Assembly (NCBI GenBank): GCA_009377585.1
Contig: WHTS01000024.1
Span: 1-64,000 of the forward strand
Source of the DNA: Betaproteobacteria bacterium
Lineage (GTDB): Bacteria; Pseudomonadota; Gammaproteobacteria; Burkholderiales; WYBJ01
DNA: 64,000 nt
Direction: 5' to 3'
The notes below the pieces were generated by a model. The model searched no databases. It was not told where the DNA came from and saw only the letters and a list, made by a program, of their open reading frames with translations. Within the stretch, counting starts at the first letter, position 1, and every line of letters begins with the position of its first letter. Positions 55,754 through 64,000 of this stretch are shown piece by piece. The translations under genes were made by a program, and so were the position numbers.

Positions 55754-57115
55754 TCACGCGCCGCCGCGGATCGCCCACAGCTGCACCTTGAGCTCGGGAA
55801 AGTCGCCGGCCACGTGCATCACGAGCATCCTCGACGCTTCCAGGTCCTTCCAGTAATCCACCGGATCGCTCAGCCGGCGCGTCTTGTCGAGCTCGAAGTA
55901 GGTGTAGCCGGCGTGATACGGAATCTGCCGCGGCGCCACCGGCAGCGGGCGCAGCGGGATGCCGGGAAGCTGCGATTCGACCAGCGGGCGGATGCGTTCG
56001 CGCGAGCCGATCTGCGCCTCGCGCGGAAAGCGCGCGCGCAGCATTTCCGGCGGCACTTGCGCGTTCACTGCGAGCACGAATACGGCGTTGCGCAGCAGTT
56101 CCACGTCCTGCACCCGGCCGACGAAGTAGCCTTGCGAGACATCTTCGAGCGGAATCGCCAGCGCCGATGCTTCCAGGATCGCGGTCAATCCGGCGCGCAC
56201 TTCCTCCATCACCGGCCGAAACGTCTCCCACAATGCCGCTTGCCGATACGGTTCGAACTCCGGCGCGCGCTTGTCCTTACGGGCGAAAGTCGCGAGCTCG
56301 CCGGCCAGAGCGACCAGCGGGCGATAGAACTCTTCGGGATGCAGCGGCGCGCGGTTGCACAGATGTTCGAGCACAGGCTGCATGCGGTTGCACAACTGCA
56401 ACAGAAGGAAGTCGGCGAACTCGGCAACGCCTTGCGTTCCCGGGCGCGCGATGCGCTCCGACAGCGCCTGCACGCGATGGCGCAGCAGCCCGTACACTTC
56501 CTTCACGCAGTCGAACAGCTTCGGCGCGGCACGGCAATCGAGCACCGGCGGATAGTATTCCTCGTCCAGCAGCACGCGCCCGTCGGGGCGTTTCTCCACC
56601 ACCCGCGCCACGCCCAGGCTGGCATAGGCGCCCGACAGATCCTGCTCCAGGCGCAGCGAAAGATTCAGACGCCCGACCTTGAGCTCGGCCGTGCTGTCGA
56701 GCTCCGCGATGGCATCGCGCGCTTCGAAGTCCGCGGTGAAATAGCGCACCAGCGCATTCGAGGGCGTACGCTCGAGCCCCAGCGCGCCCATGCCCGGCCG
56801 GTGGACCGGCACGGCCAACACGACCAGCGCATCCTTCGCGCCGTCCGGGACATCGAGCGGAGTCGGAATATCGCAATCGCGCGGGATATCGAACGGCGTG
56901 CCGTCGGGCAGTATTCCGCTTGCAGCCGACAGTCCCAGCTTGCCGAGCTTGGCGAGCTCCTGGTCGATGGCGAGCTGGGTGAAGCCGTACGCATACGCCA
57001 GCAGATGGCTGGTCGTATCGCGCAGCAGCTTTTCCAGGAAGCGTTCGGATTGCTGGAAATGTTGCGGCCGCAGGAACAGGCCCTCGGTCCACGCGACGCG
57101 GTTGCTATCCGACAT
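55754..57115 (-). CDS. tssK: T6SS baseplate-membrane connector TssK
   Basis: A 453-residue TssK that joins the baseplate to the membrane complex. It opens MSDSNRVAWTEGLFLRPQHF, the family signature, and continues QQSERFLEKLLRDTTSHLLA. The ATG at 57115 is preferred; seven upstream codons (57136) are rejected as non-conserved. It is the first gene of the minus-strand T6SS run. In HSI-I type clusters tssJ precedes tssK; the region upstream of it here shows no lipoprotein gene. Confidence 0.95.
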   Translation of the reverse strand: MSDSNRVAWTEGLFLRPQHFQQSERFLEKLLRDTTSHLLAYAYGFTQLAIDQELAKLGKLGLSAASGILPDGTPFDIPRDCDIPTPLDVPDGAKDALVVLAVPVHRPGMGALGLERTPSNALVRYFTADFEARDAIAELDSTAELKVGRLNLSLRLEQDLSGAYASLGVARVVEKRPDGRVLLDEEYYPPVLDCRAAPKLFDCVKEVYGLLRHRVQALSERIARPGTQGVAEFADFLLLQLCNRMQPVLEHLCNRAPLHPEEFYRPLVALAGELATFARKDKRAPEFEPYRQAALWETFRPVMEEVRAGLTAILEASALAIPLEDVSQGYFVGRVQDVELLRNAVFVLAVNAQVPPEMLRARFPREAQIGSRERIRPLVESQLPGIPLRPLPVAPRQIPYHAGYTYFELDKTRRLSDPVDYWKDLEASRMLVMHVAGDFPELKVQLWAIRGGA

Positions 57116-57576
57116 CGACGATCCCCGCAGCGGCAATGGACAGGCCGGTTTTGATGTTTACTCTCTCGCTCGTCATTGCAACGACCGCAGCACGCACGCG
57201 ACTTGCGCCCCCCGATGCGCCGCGCACGCATGATGGCACGCGCACGGCACCGCAATGATGACATGTTTTCGGCCGTTCGCCACGCCCGAAACGACTCGAG
57301 TCGGCTCGACAATTCGACGGACGGATTTTCGACACCATCCGTCGGGCTCGACATACCGGTGGCGCCCGCCACCGTCCACCGAGCCCGACACCGTTCGTCG
57401 ATCCCGAACCATCCGCCGCGGCCGCACCACCACCGTGTGGCGCCTGTCGGCAAACCTGCGTTATCGACGGAATCGTCCGGAACTTGAGCGCACCGGAGCG
57501 ATCTGCACGAAGGTGCCTTGCCGCGGCGACTTGTCCGGCCGCCAGCGCACGAACCGCGTGCTCGTGCCACGCAGCT
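57116..57576. other. Intergenic region upstream of tssK
   Basis: These 461 bp between the ligD-like stop and the tssK start hold no gene I can support: short frames have Arg-rich compositions and no ribosome binding site. It should contain the promoter of the T6SS run, but no confident -35/-10 or sigma-54 element was found on the minus strand. Confidence 0.5.
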
Positions 57577-59499
57577 TCAGGCTGTGGCGCGCGACTTGCC
57601 CAATCGTTCGATCGCCGCGCGCAACGATCGCTCCGCCTCGCAGTAATCCGCCCATGCGCTACTCTTGCGCATCAGCGCGGGCACGGTCGCAAGCGTATAG
57701 CGCGCGGGCTCCAGATCGGCCTTTACTTGCGACCAGGTGAGCGGCATCGATACCGGCGCATGTGCGCGTGCGCGCGGCGATAGCGGTGCGACCGCGGTGG
57801 CCATGCGATCGTTGCGCAAATAGTCGAGGTAGATGCGCCCGGTGCGCAGGCGCTTGGCCATGTTGACGAGATAACGCTGCGGGCTGTCGGCAGCCATGCG
57901 GATACAGACCTCGTTGGCAAACGCCTTCGCTTGCTTCCAGCCCGGCCCGCCTTTGCGCGCTCGCTCCAGCGGCGTGACGACGTGCAGGCCCTTGCCGCCG
58001 GTGGTCTTGCAGAAGCACTCGAGCCCGAGGTGCTGCAGGCGTTCGCGGATCTCCCGTGCCGCAGCGACGACCGCTTTGAATGCCACCTCGGGCCCTGGGT
58101 CGAGATCGAATATCAGGCGACCCGGAGTTTCGGGATCGCCCGGCTGGCAATTCCAGGGATGCAATTCGAGCGCGGCGATCTGCGCGAGCGCGGCCAGCCC
58201 CTCGATGCGATCTACCTGCAGATAGGGCTTCTCGATGCCGGTCACTTTCACCGTGCTGAGCAGCGCCGATGTGCCCGGCATGGCATGGCGCTGGAAGAAG
58301 TGCTCGCCTTTGTAGCCGCCGGGTGCCCGGACGATCGAGCACGGACGGCCCTTGATATGTGCGATGAGCCAGTCGCCGACCTGCTCGAAATAGCGCGCGA
58401 GATCGAGCTTGGTGATCGACTGCGCGCCATCCTCTTCGGGCCACAGCGCTTTGTCGGCATTCGACAGTTGCACGCCCATGACGACCGGCTTGACCGCCGC
58501 GTTCGCCGCGCGCTTGTTCGTGCCGGCGTTCGCTGCGCCACGTGGTTTGCGTGCGCGCTTTACGGCGCGCTTCGCGCTCGCTGGTTGCATGGCGGCGGAC
58601 GATCGCACGCGTGTCGTCATCCGTGCGGCGCCACGCGCCTGCATCGCTATGGTTCCGGTACTTGCCCTCGCCCGTTTCGCTGCGGCCTGTTTCGCTGCGG
58701 CCTGTTTCGCTGCGGCCCGTTTCGCTGCGGGCCGTTTCGCTGCGGGCCTATTCGCCGATGGCCTATTCGCCGATGGCATGCGCGTAGATCGTGCACCGTG
58801 GCTGCGTGCCGACTCGCGCGCTGCGTCCTCTCCGTTGCTCTGCCAGACCGCGTCTGCGTCCGCGCTCGTGCCTTCGCGCATGAAAGGCTTCGGTCGCCTG
58901 CCCTTGCCGGCGGCGATCGCGTCCATCGTGCGTCCGGAAGCCACGGACCGATCCTCCGCCAGCAGCGCAGCCGCCTCGGTCTCGCTGCGCGCGTACCAGT
59001 CGCGATGCTTGATGAGGAGCCAATTGTTGCGCCTGGAGCCCGTGCGATCGTGCCGCATCCGCACCAGCACCCAGCTTCCGCGCAGCCGCTTACCACGGAG
59101 CGCGAACTTCAACTCGCCGCCGGCAAGCGCTTCTCCGGGCGCGACCTTCCCTTCCGGCTCCCAATAACCGCGGTCCCACAATTGGACCGTGCCGCCGCCG
59201 TACTGGCCGCGCGGAATGGTGCCTTCGAAATCGCCATAGTCCAGCGGGTGATCTTCCACTTCGACCGCCAGGCGCTTGTCCTGCGGATCGAGCGACGGGC
59301 CTCGGGTCACCGCCCAGGACTTGAACACGCCATCCCATTCCAGGCGCAGATCATAGTGCAGGCGGCTGGCGGCGTGCTTCTGAATGACGAAACGCAGCCG
59401 CTCGGACGGCACGACCGCACGCTCGCCGCTCGGCTCGCCGGTACGCGCGAAATCGCGCTTGGCGTGATAGGTGGAAAGCTTGTTGGCTGCTTTCGGCAT
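57577..59499 (-). CDS. LigD-like protein: 3'-phosphoesterase plus polymerase, no ligase domain
   Basis: A 640-residue NHEJ-type protein. The phosphoesterase (residues ~35-190) keeps the catalytic residues by P. aeruginosa LigD numbering: His42, His48, Asp50, Arg52, His84 and Tyr88 ([28 protein letters not shown]). The polymerase (about 335-625) keeps the FDLDP metal motif (Asp465/467) and [11 protein letters not shown]. In standard LigD a ~300-residue ATP-dependent ligase lies between them; here residues ~210-335 are an Ala/Lys/Arg-rich linker ([20 protein letters not shown]) resembling histone H1 tails, encoded by a 15-bp tandem repeat at about 58671-58777. The ligase must be supplied by another gene. 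Ku is not in the window. Confidence 0.93.
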   Translation of the reverse strand: MPKAANKLSTYHAKRDFARTGEPSGERAVVPSERLRFVIQKHAASRLHYDLRLEWDGVFKSWAVTRGPSLDPQDKRLAVEVEDHPLDYGDFEGTIPRGQYGGGTVQLWDRGYWEPEGKVAPGEALAGGELKFALRGKRLRGSWVLVRMRHDRTGSRRNNWLLIKHRDWYARSETEAAALLAEDRSVASGRTMDAIAAGKGRRPKPFMREGTSADADAVWQSNGEDAARESARSHGARSTRMPSANRPSANRPAAKRPAAKRAAAKQAAAKQAAAKRARASTGTIAMQARGAARMTTRVRSSAAMQPASAKRAVKRARKPRGAANAGTNKRAANAAVKPVVMGVQLSNADKALWPEEDGAQSITKLDLARYFEQVGDWLIAHIKGRPCSIVRAPGGYKGEHFFQRHAMPGTSALLSTVKVTGIEKPYLQVDRIEGLAALAQIAALELHPWNCQPGDPETPGRLIFDLDPGPEVAFKAVVAAAREIRERLQHLGLECFCKTTGGKGLHVVTPLERARKGGPGWKQAKAFANEVCIRMAADSPQRYLVNMAKRLRTGRIYLDYLRNDRMATAVAPLSPRARAHAPVSMPLTWSQVKADLEPARYTLATVPALMRKSSAWADYCEAERSLRAAIERLGKSRATA

Positions 59500-59562
59500 G
59501 CGTTCACCATGATTCTTCGTTGCGAAAACCTTGGAACTGCGGTTGTGGCAATGGCGCTCGCC

Positions 59563-59892
59563 GAACCACCCCGTCCGCTATCGCGTCCACCCCTCCTTGG
59601 TAAGGAGGGGAAACTTGGTTCAGCCGCTGTCGCGCATATTTTTCCTTGAACCACCCCGTCCGCTCACGCGTCCACCCCTCCCTGGTAAGGAGGGGAGAGA
59701 TTTTCCCCTCCTTTCAGGAGAGTGAGCCGGGGTTTCGAAGGATGTGCCTGCGCACATCCGAGCCGGCGAACGCCCGATGCGCTGCATCGCATCGGGCCAC
59801 GTGCCCGCGACCGCGGGCGGGGTGGTGTTGTCTCGCTTCTTCCCCTCCTCTCACGAGGAGGGGTGCCCGCGACCGCGGGCGGGGTGGTGTTG
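59563..59892. repeat. Cluster of short palindromic repeats upstream of the CoA-transferase gene
   Basis: In the 518-bp gap two copies of a ~48-bp unit (GAACCACCCCGTCCGC to AAGGAGGGG) occur at about 59563-59610 and 59648-59695. Two copies of a ~30-bp unit (TGCCCGCGACCGCGGGCGGG with GTGGTGTTGT) occur at 59802-59831 and 59863-59892. Between them are hairpins CCCCTCCT...AGGAGGGG, GATGTGC...GCACATC and CCCGATGC...GCATCGGG. No gene is seen. Confidence 0.85.
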
Positions 59893-60017
59893 TTTTCTTC
59901 CACGCGGCGATCGCTTGTTAGCATTTGCGATGCCCCGTATCCTGCGGGATCGAAGGCGCGCGGCGCCGCAGCGATTGACAACAACTCGCCGGTTTAACCG
60001 GCGCACGGAGGCAGACC

Positions 60018-62624
60018 ATGGCAGCGCTCGGTGGGAGTTCCGGTTCCGACGATTCCCGTCGCGGCCATGCGACGCTCGCCGGCATCCGCGTGGTCGAGCT
60101 TGCCGACGAGCAGGCCGAATACTGCGGGCTCGCGCTCGCCGGGCTCGGCGCCGATGTGGTGAAGGTCGAGCCGCCCGGGGGCAATCCGACGCGCGCGATC
60201 GGCCCCTTCTACCAGGACCGCGAGGATCCCGAGCGCTCGCTTTTCTTCTGGCAATACAACCGCGGCAAACGCTCCATCGTGCTGGACTTGCGCGAAACCC
60301 GCGATTGCGAACGCCTGCGCTCGCTCGTCGCCACGGCCGACGTGCTGCTCGAATCCACGCCGCGTGGCGAGCTCGATCGGTTGGGATTGAGCACCTCCGC
60401 CTTGCGCGAGCAGTTTCCCGCGTTGATCGTCGCTCGCGTCTCGCCCTTCGGCGATGAGGGTCCGTGGGCGGACTTCAAGGCATCCGACCTCATCCACCTG
60501 GCGCTCGGCGGGGTGATGATGAATTGCGGCTACGATCCGGCGCCGGACGGAAAATACGACCTGCCGCCGATCGCGCCGCAGATGTGGCATGCGTATCACA
60601 TCGCCGGCGAGCAGCTGACGATGGCGATCCTGGCTGCTCTGCTCTATCGGCTGCGCACCGGCAAGGGCCAGTACGTGTCGTGCGCGATCCACGAGGCGGT
60701 GTCGAAATCCACCGAGGTGGATTTGATGACGTGGGTCATGCGGCGAGCCGAGGTGCTGCGCCAGACCTGCCGGCATGCGCGCGAATCGGTCTCGCCCAGC
60801 CCCACCATCGCGCACACCAAGGACGGGCGCTGGGTCATGGCGAATCTCGGCAACCGGCCCGACGACGGCCAGAAGCTCGTGCAGCTGCTCGATCGTTACG
60901 GCCTGGCCGAAGGTCTCGATCCCGGAGAGACGGTCGCCCCGCGCGGTGGGCGTTTCGTTCCCGGCACCGGGCCGGTCAACCAGGGACGCGACCACGGCAT
61001 GGAGGCGGTGCAGCGATTCGCGCGCTCGTTCATCCACGAAAACCTGCCCTGGCGCGAGGCGCAGGAAGCGGGCATGTTGTGGGCGCCGCTGCGCAAGCCG
61101 CACGAGAATGCGATCGATCCGCACTGGCTTGCGCGTCACAGCGTCACGGACATCGAGCATCCCGAGCTCGGACGCAAGTTCCGTTACGCCACCAGCAAGT
61201 GGGTCTCGACCGCCAATACCTGGTCGGTGGGCCGGCGCGCACCGTTGCTGAACGAGGACGGCGATGCAGTCATGCAGGCACCCAAGCGCGAGCTGCCGGC
61301 AGTCGCGCCGAATGCGCGCGTGCATGCCGACGAGCCGCCGTCGCCTCGCGGCAGGCCGTTTGCGCTGCACGACATTCGCATACTGGATTTCACCTGGTTT
61401 CTCGCTTCCGCCGGCGGCACCCGTTTCCTGAGCGCGTTCGGCGCCGAAAGCATCAAGGTGGAGCTGAAGAGCCATCCCGACACGCGCCTTGCCGCCATGG
61501 CGCCGGTGGGCGGGCGCGAAGCGCGCGAAGGAGCGACTGCGCCGCTCAAGGGCGTGAGCGACCCGGACATGGGCGGACAGTTCAACAACAAGAATCCGGG
61601 CAAGCGCGGCATTTCGCTCAACGTGCGCCATCCCAAGGGGCTGGAGATCGCCAAGCGCCTGGTCGCGATGTCGGACATCGTGGCCGAGGGCTTCTCGCCG
61701 GGCGTGCTCGACAACTGGGGTCTGGGCTACGAGGTGCTCAAGTCGATCAAGCCCGACATCATCTACGTGCAGCAATCGGGCATGGGCGCGCACGGCACCT
61801 ACGGGCGCTTTCGCACCGTCGGCCCGATCGCGAATGCGTTCGCGGGACTGTCCGAGATGTCGGGATTGCCCGAGCCCGCAATGCCGGCGGGCTGGGGCTA
61901 TTCGTATCTCGACTGGATGGGCGCGTACAGCTTCGCGACGGCCATGCTGAGCGCGCTCTTGCATCGCAACCGCACCGGCGAGGGCCAGTGGATCGATGCC
62001 TCGCAAACGGAAGTGGGCCTGGCCATCAACGGCACCGCGATTCTCGACTGGTCGGCGAACGATCGCATCTGGAAGCGCTACGGCAACCGCTCGCCCTACA
62101 AGCCGGCGGCACCGCATGGCGTCTATCCCTGCGCGGGCGAGGACCGCTGGATCACGATCGCCTGCTTCACCGATGCGCAATGGCGCGCATTGGCCGAAGT
62201 GGCGCAGCGTCCCGGTTGGCGCGACGATTCGCGTTTCGCCGATCTGCCCGGACGGCTGGCCCATCAGGACGCGCTCGATGCGCTGGTCAGCGAGTGGACG
62301 CGCGGACAGGACCGCTATGCAGCGATGCTCGCCCTGCAGAAAGCCGGCGTTCCGGCGGGTGTATGCCAAACCGCAGGCGATCGCTGCGATAACGGTCCGC
62401 AGTTGAAGGCGCTCGAGTGGCTGACCGAAGTGACCGGCACCAAGATCGGCCACTGGCCGGTGGCCGAGGTGCCGATCAAGCTGAGCGAGAGCCCGGCCTA
62501 CATCGGCGGGCGCCTGGACCGCGGCGCGCCCTGTTATGGCGAGGACAACGAGTACGTCTACGAGGAGCTGCTCGGTATGTCGAAGCGCGAGATCGGGCAG
62601 CTCGCCGCCGACGGTGTGATATGA
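60018..62624 (+). CDS. Double-domain CaiB/BaiF CoA-transferase (class III)
   Basis: An 868-residue protein made of two consecutive class III CoA-transferase domains (about 15-430 and 450-868). Each starts with a strand-turn of the family (LAGIRVVELADEQAEYCG; HDIRILDFTWFLASAGG) and has a TGKGQ/TGEGQ motif. The catalytic Asp of the family lies 21 residues before that motif. In the second domain it is present (Asp632, YLDWMGAYS), whereas in the first the aligned residue is Tyr193 (WHAYHIAG). The N-terminal half is therefore probably a non-catalytic partner. A GGAGG precedes the ATG. Substrate unknown; the next gene is another CaiB/BaiF protein. Confidence 0.92.
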   Translation: MAALGGSSGSDDSRRGHATLAGIRVVELADEQAEYCGLALAGLGADVVKVEPPGGNPTRAIGPFYQDREDPERSLFFWQYNRGKRSIVLDLRETRDCERLRSLVATADVLLESTPRGELDRLGLSTSALREQFPALIVARVSPFGDEGPWADFKASDLIHLALGGVMMNCGYDPAPDGKYDLPPIAPQMWHAYHIAGEQLTMAILAALLYRLRTGKGQYVSCAIHEAVSKSTEVDLMTWVMRRAEVLRQTCRHARESVSPSPTIAHTKDGRWVMANLGNRPDDGQKLVQLLDRYGLAEGLDPGETVAPRGGRFVPGTGPVNQGRDHGMEAVQRFARSFIHENLPWREAQEAGMLWAPLRKPHENAIDPHWLARHSVTDIEHPELGRKFRYATSKWVSTANTWSVGRRAPLLNEDGDAVMQAPKRELPAVAPNARVHADEPPSPRGRPFALHDIRILDFTWFLASAGGTRFLSAFGAESIKVELKSHPDTRLAAMAPVGGREAREGATAPLKGVSDPDMGGQFNNKNPGKRGISLNVRHPKGLEIAKRLVAMSDIVAEGFSPGVLDNWGLGYEVLKSIKPDIIYVQQSGMGAHGTYGRFRTVGPIANAFAGLSEMSGLPEPAMPAGWGYSYLDWMGAYSFATAMLSALLHRNRTGEGQWIDASQTEVGLAINGTAILDWSANDRIWKRYGNRSPYKPAAPHGVYPCAGEDRWITIACFTDAQWRALAEVAQRPGWRDDSRFADLPGRLAHQDALDALVSEWTRGQDRYAAMLALQKAGVPAGVCQTAGDRCDNGPQLKALEWLTEVTGTKIGHWPVAEVPIKLSESPAYIGGRLDRGAPCYGEDNEYVYEELLGMSKREIGQLAADGVI

Positions 62625-62688
62625 CGCAATGACGTCTCGCATCGGCGATAGCACGGTGTCGAAAGAGCCGGCGAAGCGTATGAGAAAT

Positions 62689-62756
62689 GTCATTTCCGAG
62701 TAAGCGGGAATCCAGCATTACCCAAGTTCCTGGGCTCCCGCCTGCGCGGGAGCGAC
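62689..62756. repeat. Degenerate dRS3-like repeat
   Basis: TCATTTCCGAGTAAGCGGGA, then a 20-bp interval and CTCCCGCCTGCGCGGGAG-CGACG form a diverged member of the family at 700, 26430 and 44601. It occupies most of the 172-bp spacer between the two CoA-transferase genes. Confidence 0.7.
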
Positions 62757-62796
62757 GTTGGTGTTGCAGTAGTTGTTGGACCACAGGAGCACGCGC

Positions 62797-64000
62797 ATGA
62801 CGAACGAAGCCCTACGCACCATTCTGCCGATCGCCGGCTGGCCGGAAGCGCGCCTGCGCGAGGTCGAAATCGCAGGCAGCTACGATCCGATACTGCCGAC
62901 GTCGTTTCGGATCACCGAAACCGGCACTGCCGCGCTCGCGGCGGTGGGTCTTGCGGTGTCCGACCTGTGGGAGATGCGCACGGGACGGCGCCAGAAAATC
63001 GCCATCGACACGCGCCAGGCGACGGCGTCACTGCGCAGCGGCCATTATCTCGTGATGGAAGGCCAGCCCGTCGATTTCGGACGTCACACCATCATGGGCG
63101 TGTACCCCGCGAAGAACGGCCGCTGGAACTATCTGCATTGCAATTTCCCCAACCATCGCGAGGCGGCGCTGAAGGTGCTCGGTGTGCCCGAAGATCGTGA
63201 AGCGGTGCGCAAGGCCGTGGCGCAGTGGGACGCGCAGGAGCTGGAAGAGGCCATCATCGCCGCCAAGGGTGCGGGCGGCATGGTGCGCACGATGGCGGAA
63301 TGGGCGCAGCATCCGCAGGGCATCGCGGTCGCCGCGCTGCCGCTGATGGAGATCATCAAGATCGGTGACAGCGCGCCCGAGCCGCTGCCTGCCGGCGATC
63401 GTCCCCTGTCGGGCGTGCGCGTGCTCGATCTCACGCGCGTGATCGCGGGCCCCACCTGCGCCCGTACACTGGCCGAGCACGGCGCCGATGTTCTGAAGAT
63501 CACGGGGGCGCATCTGCCGAGCCTGGGTCGGCAGGAGTACGACACCGGTCACGGCAAGCTTTCCGCGCATCTCGATTTACGCGAAGCGAAGGATGTGGAG
63601 ACGCTGAAAGGGCTGGTACGCGGCACCGACGTGTTCTCGCAAGGCTATCGGCCGGGCGCGCTCGGCAATCGCGGCTTCTCGCCGGAAGCATTGGCCGAGC
63701 TGCGCCCCGGTATCGTCTGCGTTTCGCTCTGCGCCTTCAGCCATGCCGGACCGTGGGCGTCGCGCCGCGGCTTCGATACCGTGATCCAGACGGTGAGCGG
63801 AATCACGCACCGCCAGGGCGAGCTCTTCCCCGGCGCCGAGCCCGGCCCGCAGTTCTACCCGGTGTCGGCGATCGACTACCTCACCGGCTATCTGATGGCG
63901 GTCGGCGCGATGGTCGCGCTTGCGCGCCGCGCGCACGAAGGCGGCAGCTGGCTCGTACGCATCTCACTCGCGCAAGTCGGACGCTGGCTCGTCTCGCGCG
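62797..64000 (+). CDS. CaiB/BaiF CoA-transferase with extra N-terminal half-domain (3' end outside window)
   Basis: The frame is open to the right edge (401 residues seen). AGGAG precedes the ATG. Residues ~40-200 resemble the second half of a CaiB domain on its own (AVGLAVSDLWEMRTGRRQKI, GRWNYLHCNFPNHREAAL, TMAEWAQHPQG). At the catalytic position of that piece a Glu (ITETGT) replaces Asp. A regular CaiB domain begins near 210 (LSGVRVLDLTRVIAGPTCAR) and its putative catalytic Asp360 is present in AIDYLTGYLM. It lies 172 bp downstream of the double-domain gene; the two probably form one operon or complex. The C-terminal part is missing from the window. Confidence 0.88.
   Translation, partial: MTNEALRTILPIAGWPEARLREVEIAGSYDPILPTSFRITETGTAALAAVGLAVSDLWEMRTGRRQKIAIDTRQATASLRSGHYLVMEGQPVDFGRHTIMGVYPAKNGRWNYLHCNFPNHREAALKVLGVPEDREAVRKAVAQWDAQELEEAIIAAKGAGGMVRTMAEWAQHPQGIAVAALPLMEIIKIGDSAPEPLPAGDRPLSGVRVLDLTRVIAGPTCARTLAEHGADVLKITGAHLPSLGRQEYDTGHGKLSAHLDLREAKDVETLKGLVRGTDVFSQGYRPGALGNRGFSPEALAELRPGIVCVSLCAFSHAGPWASRRGFDTVIQTVSGITHRQGELFPGAEPGPQFYPVSAIDYLTGYLMAVGAMVALARRAHEGGSWLVRISLAQVGRWLVSR

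Noticed and set aside
57225-57250. Sigma-54-like GG-N10-GC sequence (TGGCACG...GGCA)
   Set aside because: It points to the plus strand, where no gene follows; tssK is on the minus strand, and the -12 half matches poorly.

Overview
This is a 64 kb, GC-rich window from what is most likely a betaproteobacterium (Burkholderiales-like). The inference rests on a Bug/TctC-type solute-binding protein, tandem CaiB/BaiF CoA-transferases, the LigD-type repair protein, the two-partner secretion pair and the codon bias. I could not run any search; names rest on motifs, lengths and gene order.

Layout. (1) 1-9.6 kb is a mixed metabolic region: an MFS transporter fragment, a TctC binding protein, a luciferase-like flavin monooxygenase, a 3-methyladenine DNA glycosylase bracketed by long perfect inverted repeats, two tandem Lin0512-family proteins, a cupin-like unknown, a DsbA/FrnE-like oxidoreductase, an alpha/beta-hydrolase with Thr at the nucleophile position, a DJ-1/PfpI protein and two cupins. 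(2) 9.6-16.8 kb carries signalling genes: a hybrid PAS/GAF histidine kinase, a large Hanks-type Ser/Thr kinase with TolA-like coiled coils and a Sel1-like tail, and a half-cyclase fused to an FHA domain. (3) 16.9-28.2 kb is a two-partner secretion system: a 3118-residue exoprotein containing a near-perfect 1389-bp tandem duplication, and its TpsB pore. (4) 28.5-57.1 kb is a type VI secretion system. On the minus strand it reads tssK, tssL, tssM, tagF, tssA, tssB, tssC, hcp, tagJ, tssE, tssF, tssG, tssH(clpV), vgrG, DUF4123 and an unknown. Then come a plus-strand DUF4280 (PAAR-like) gene and another unknown, and further on a TPR-methyltransferase, a glycine-zipper protein and the FHA protein TagH. 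(5) 57.6-64 kb holds a LigD-like protein without a ligase domain, a repeat cluster, and two CaiB/BaiF CoA-transferases made of duplicated domains (the second runs off the window).

How the parts fit. From tagF to vgrG the gene content matches the Pseudomonas aeruginosa HSI-I (H1-T6SS) type, which is controlled by threonine phosphorylation (PpkA kinase, Fha, TagF repressor, PppA phosphatase). Here TagF, an FHA protein and a PpkA-like kinase are present, but no PppA-like phosphatase and no TssJ lipoprotein gene are visible. Spacers inside the T6SS locus are loaded with structured repeats, including a ~180-bp four-hairpin element present twice and a 24-bp minisatellite between tssL and tssM.
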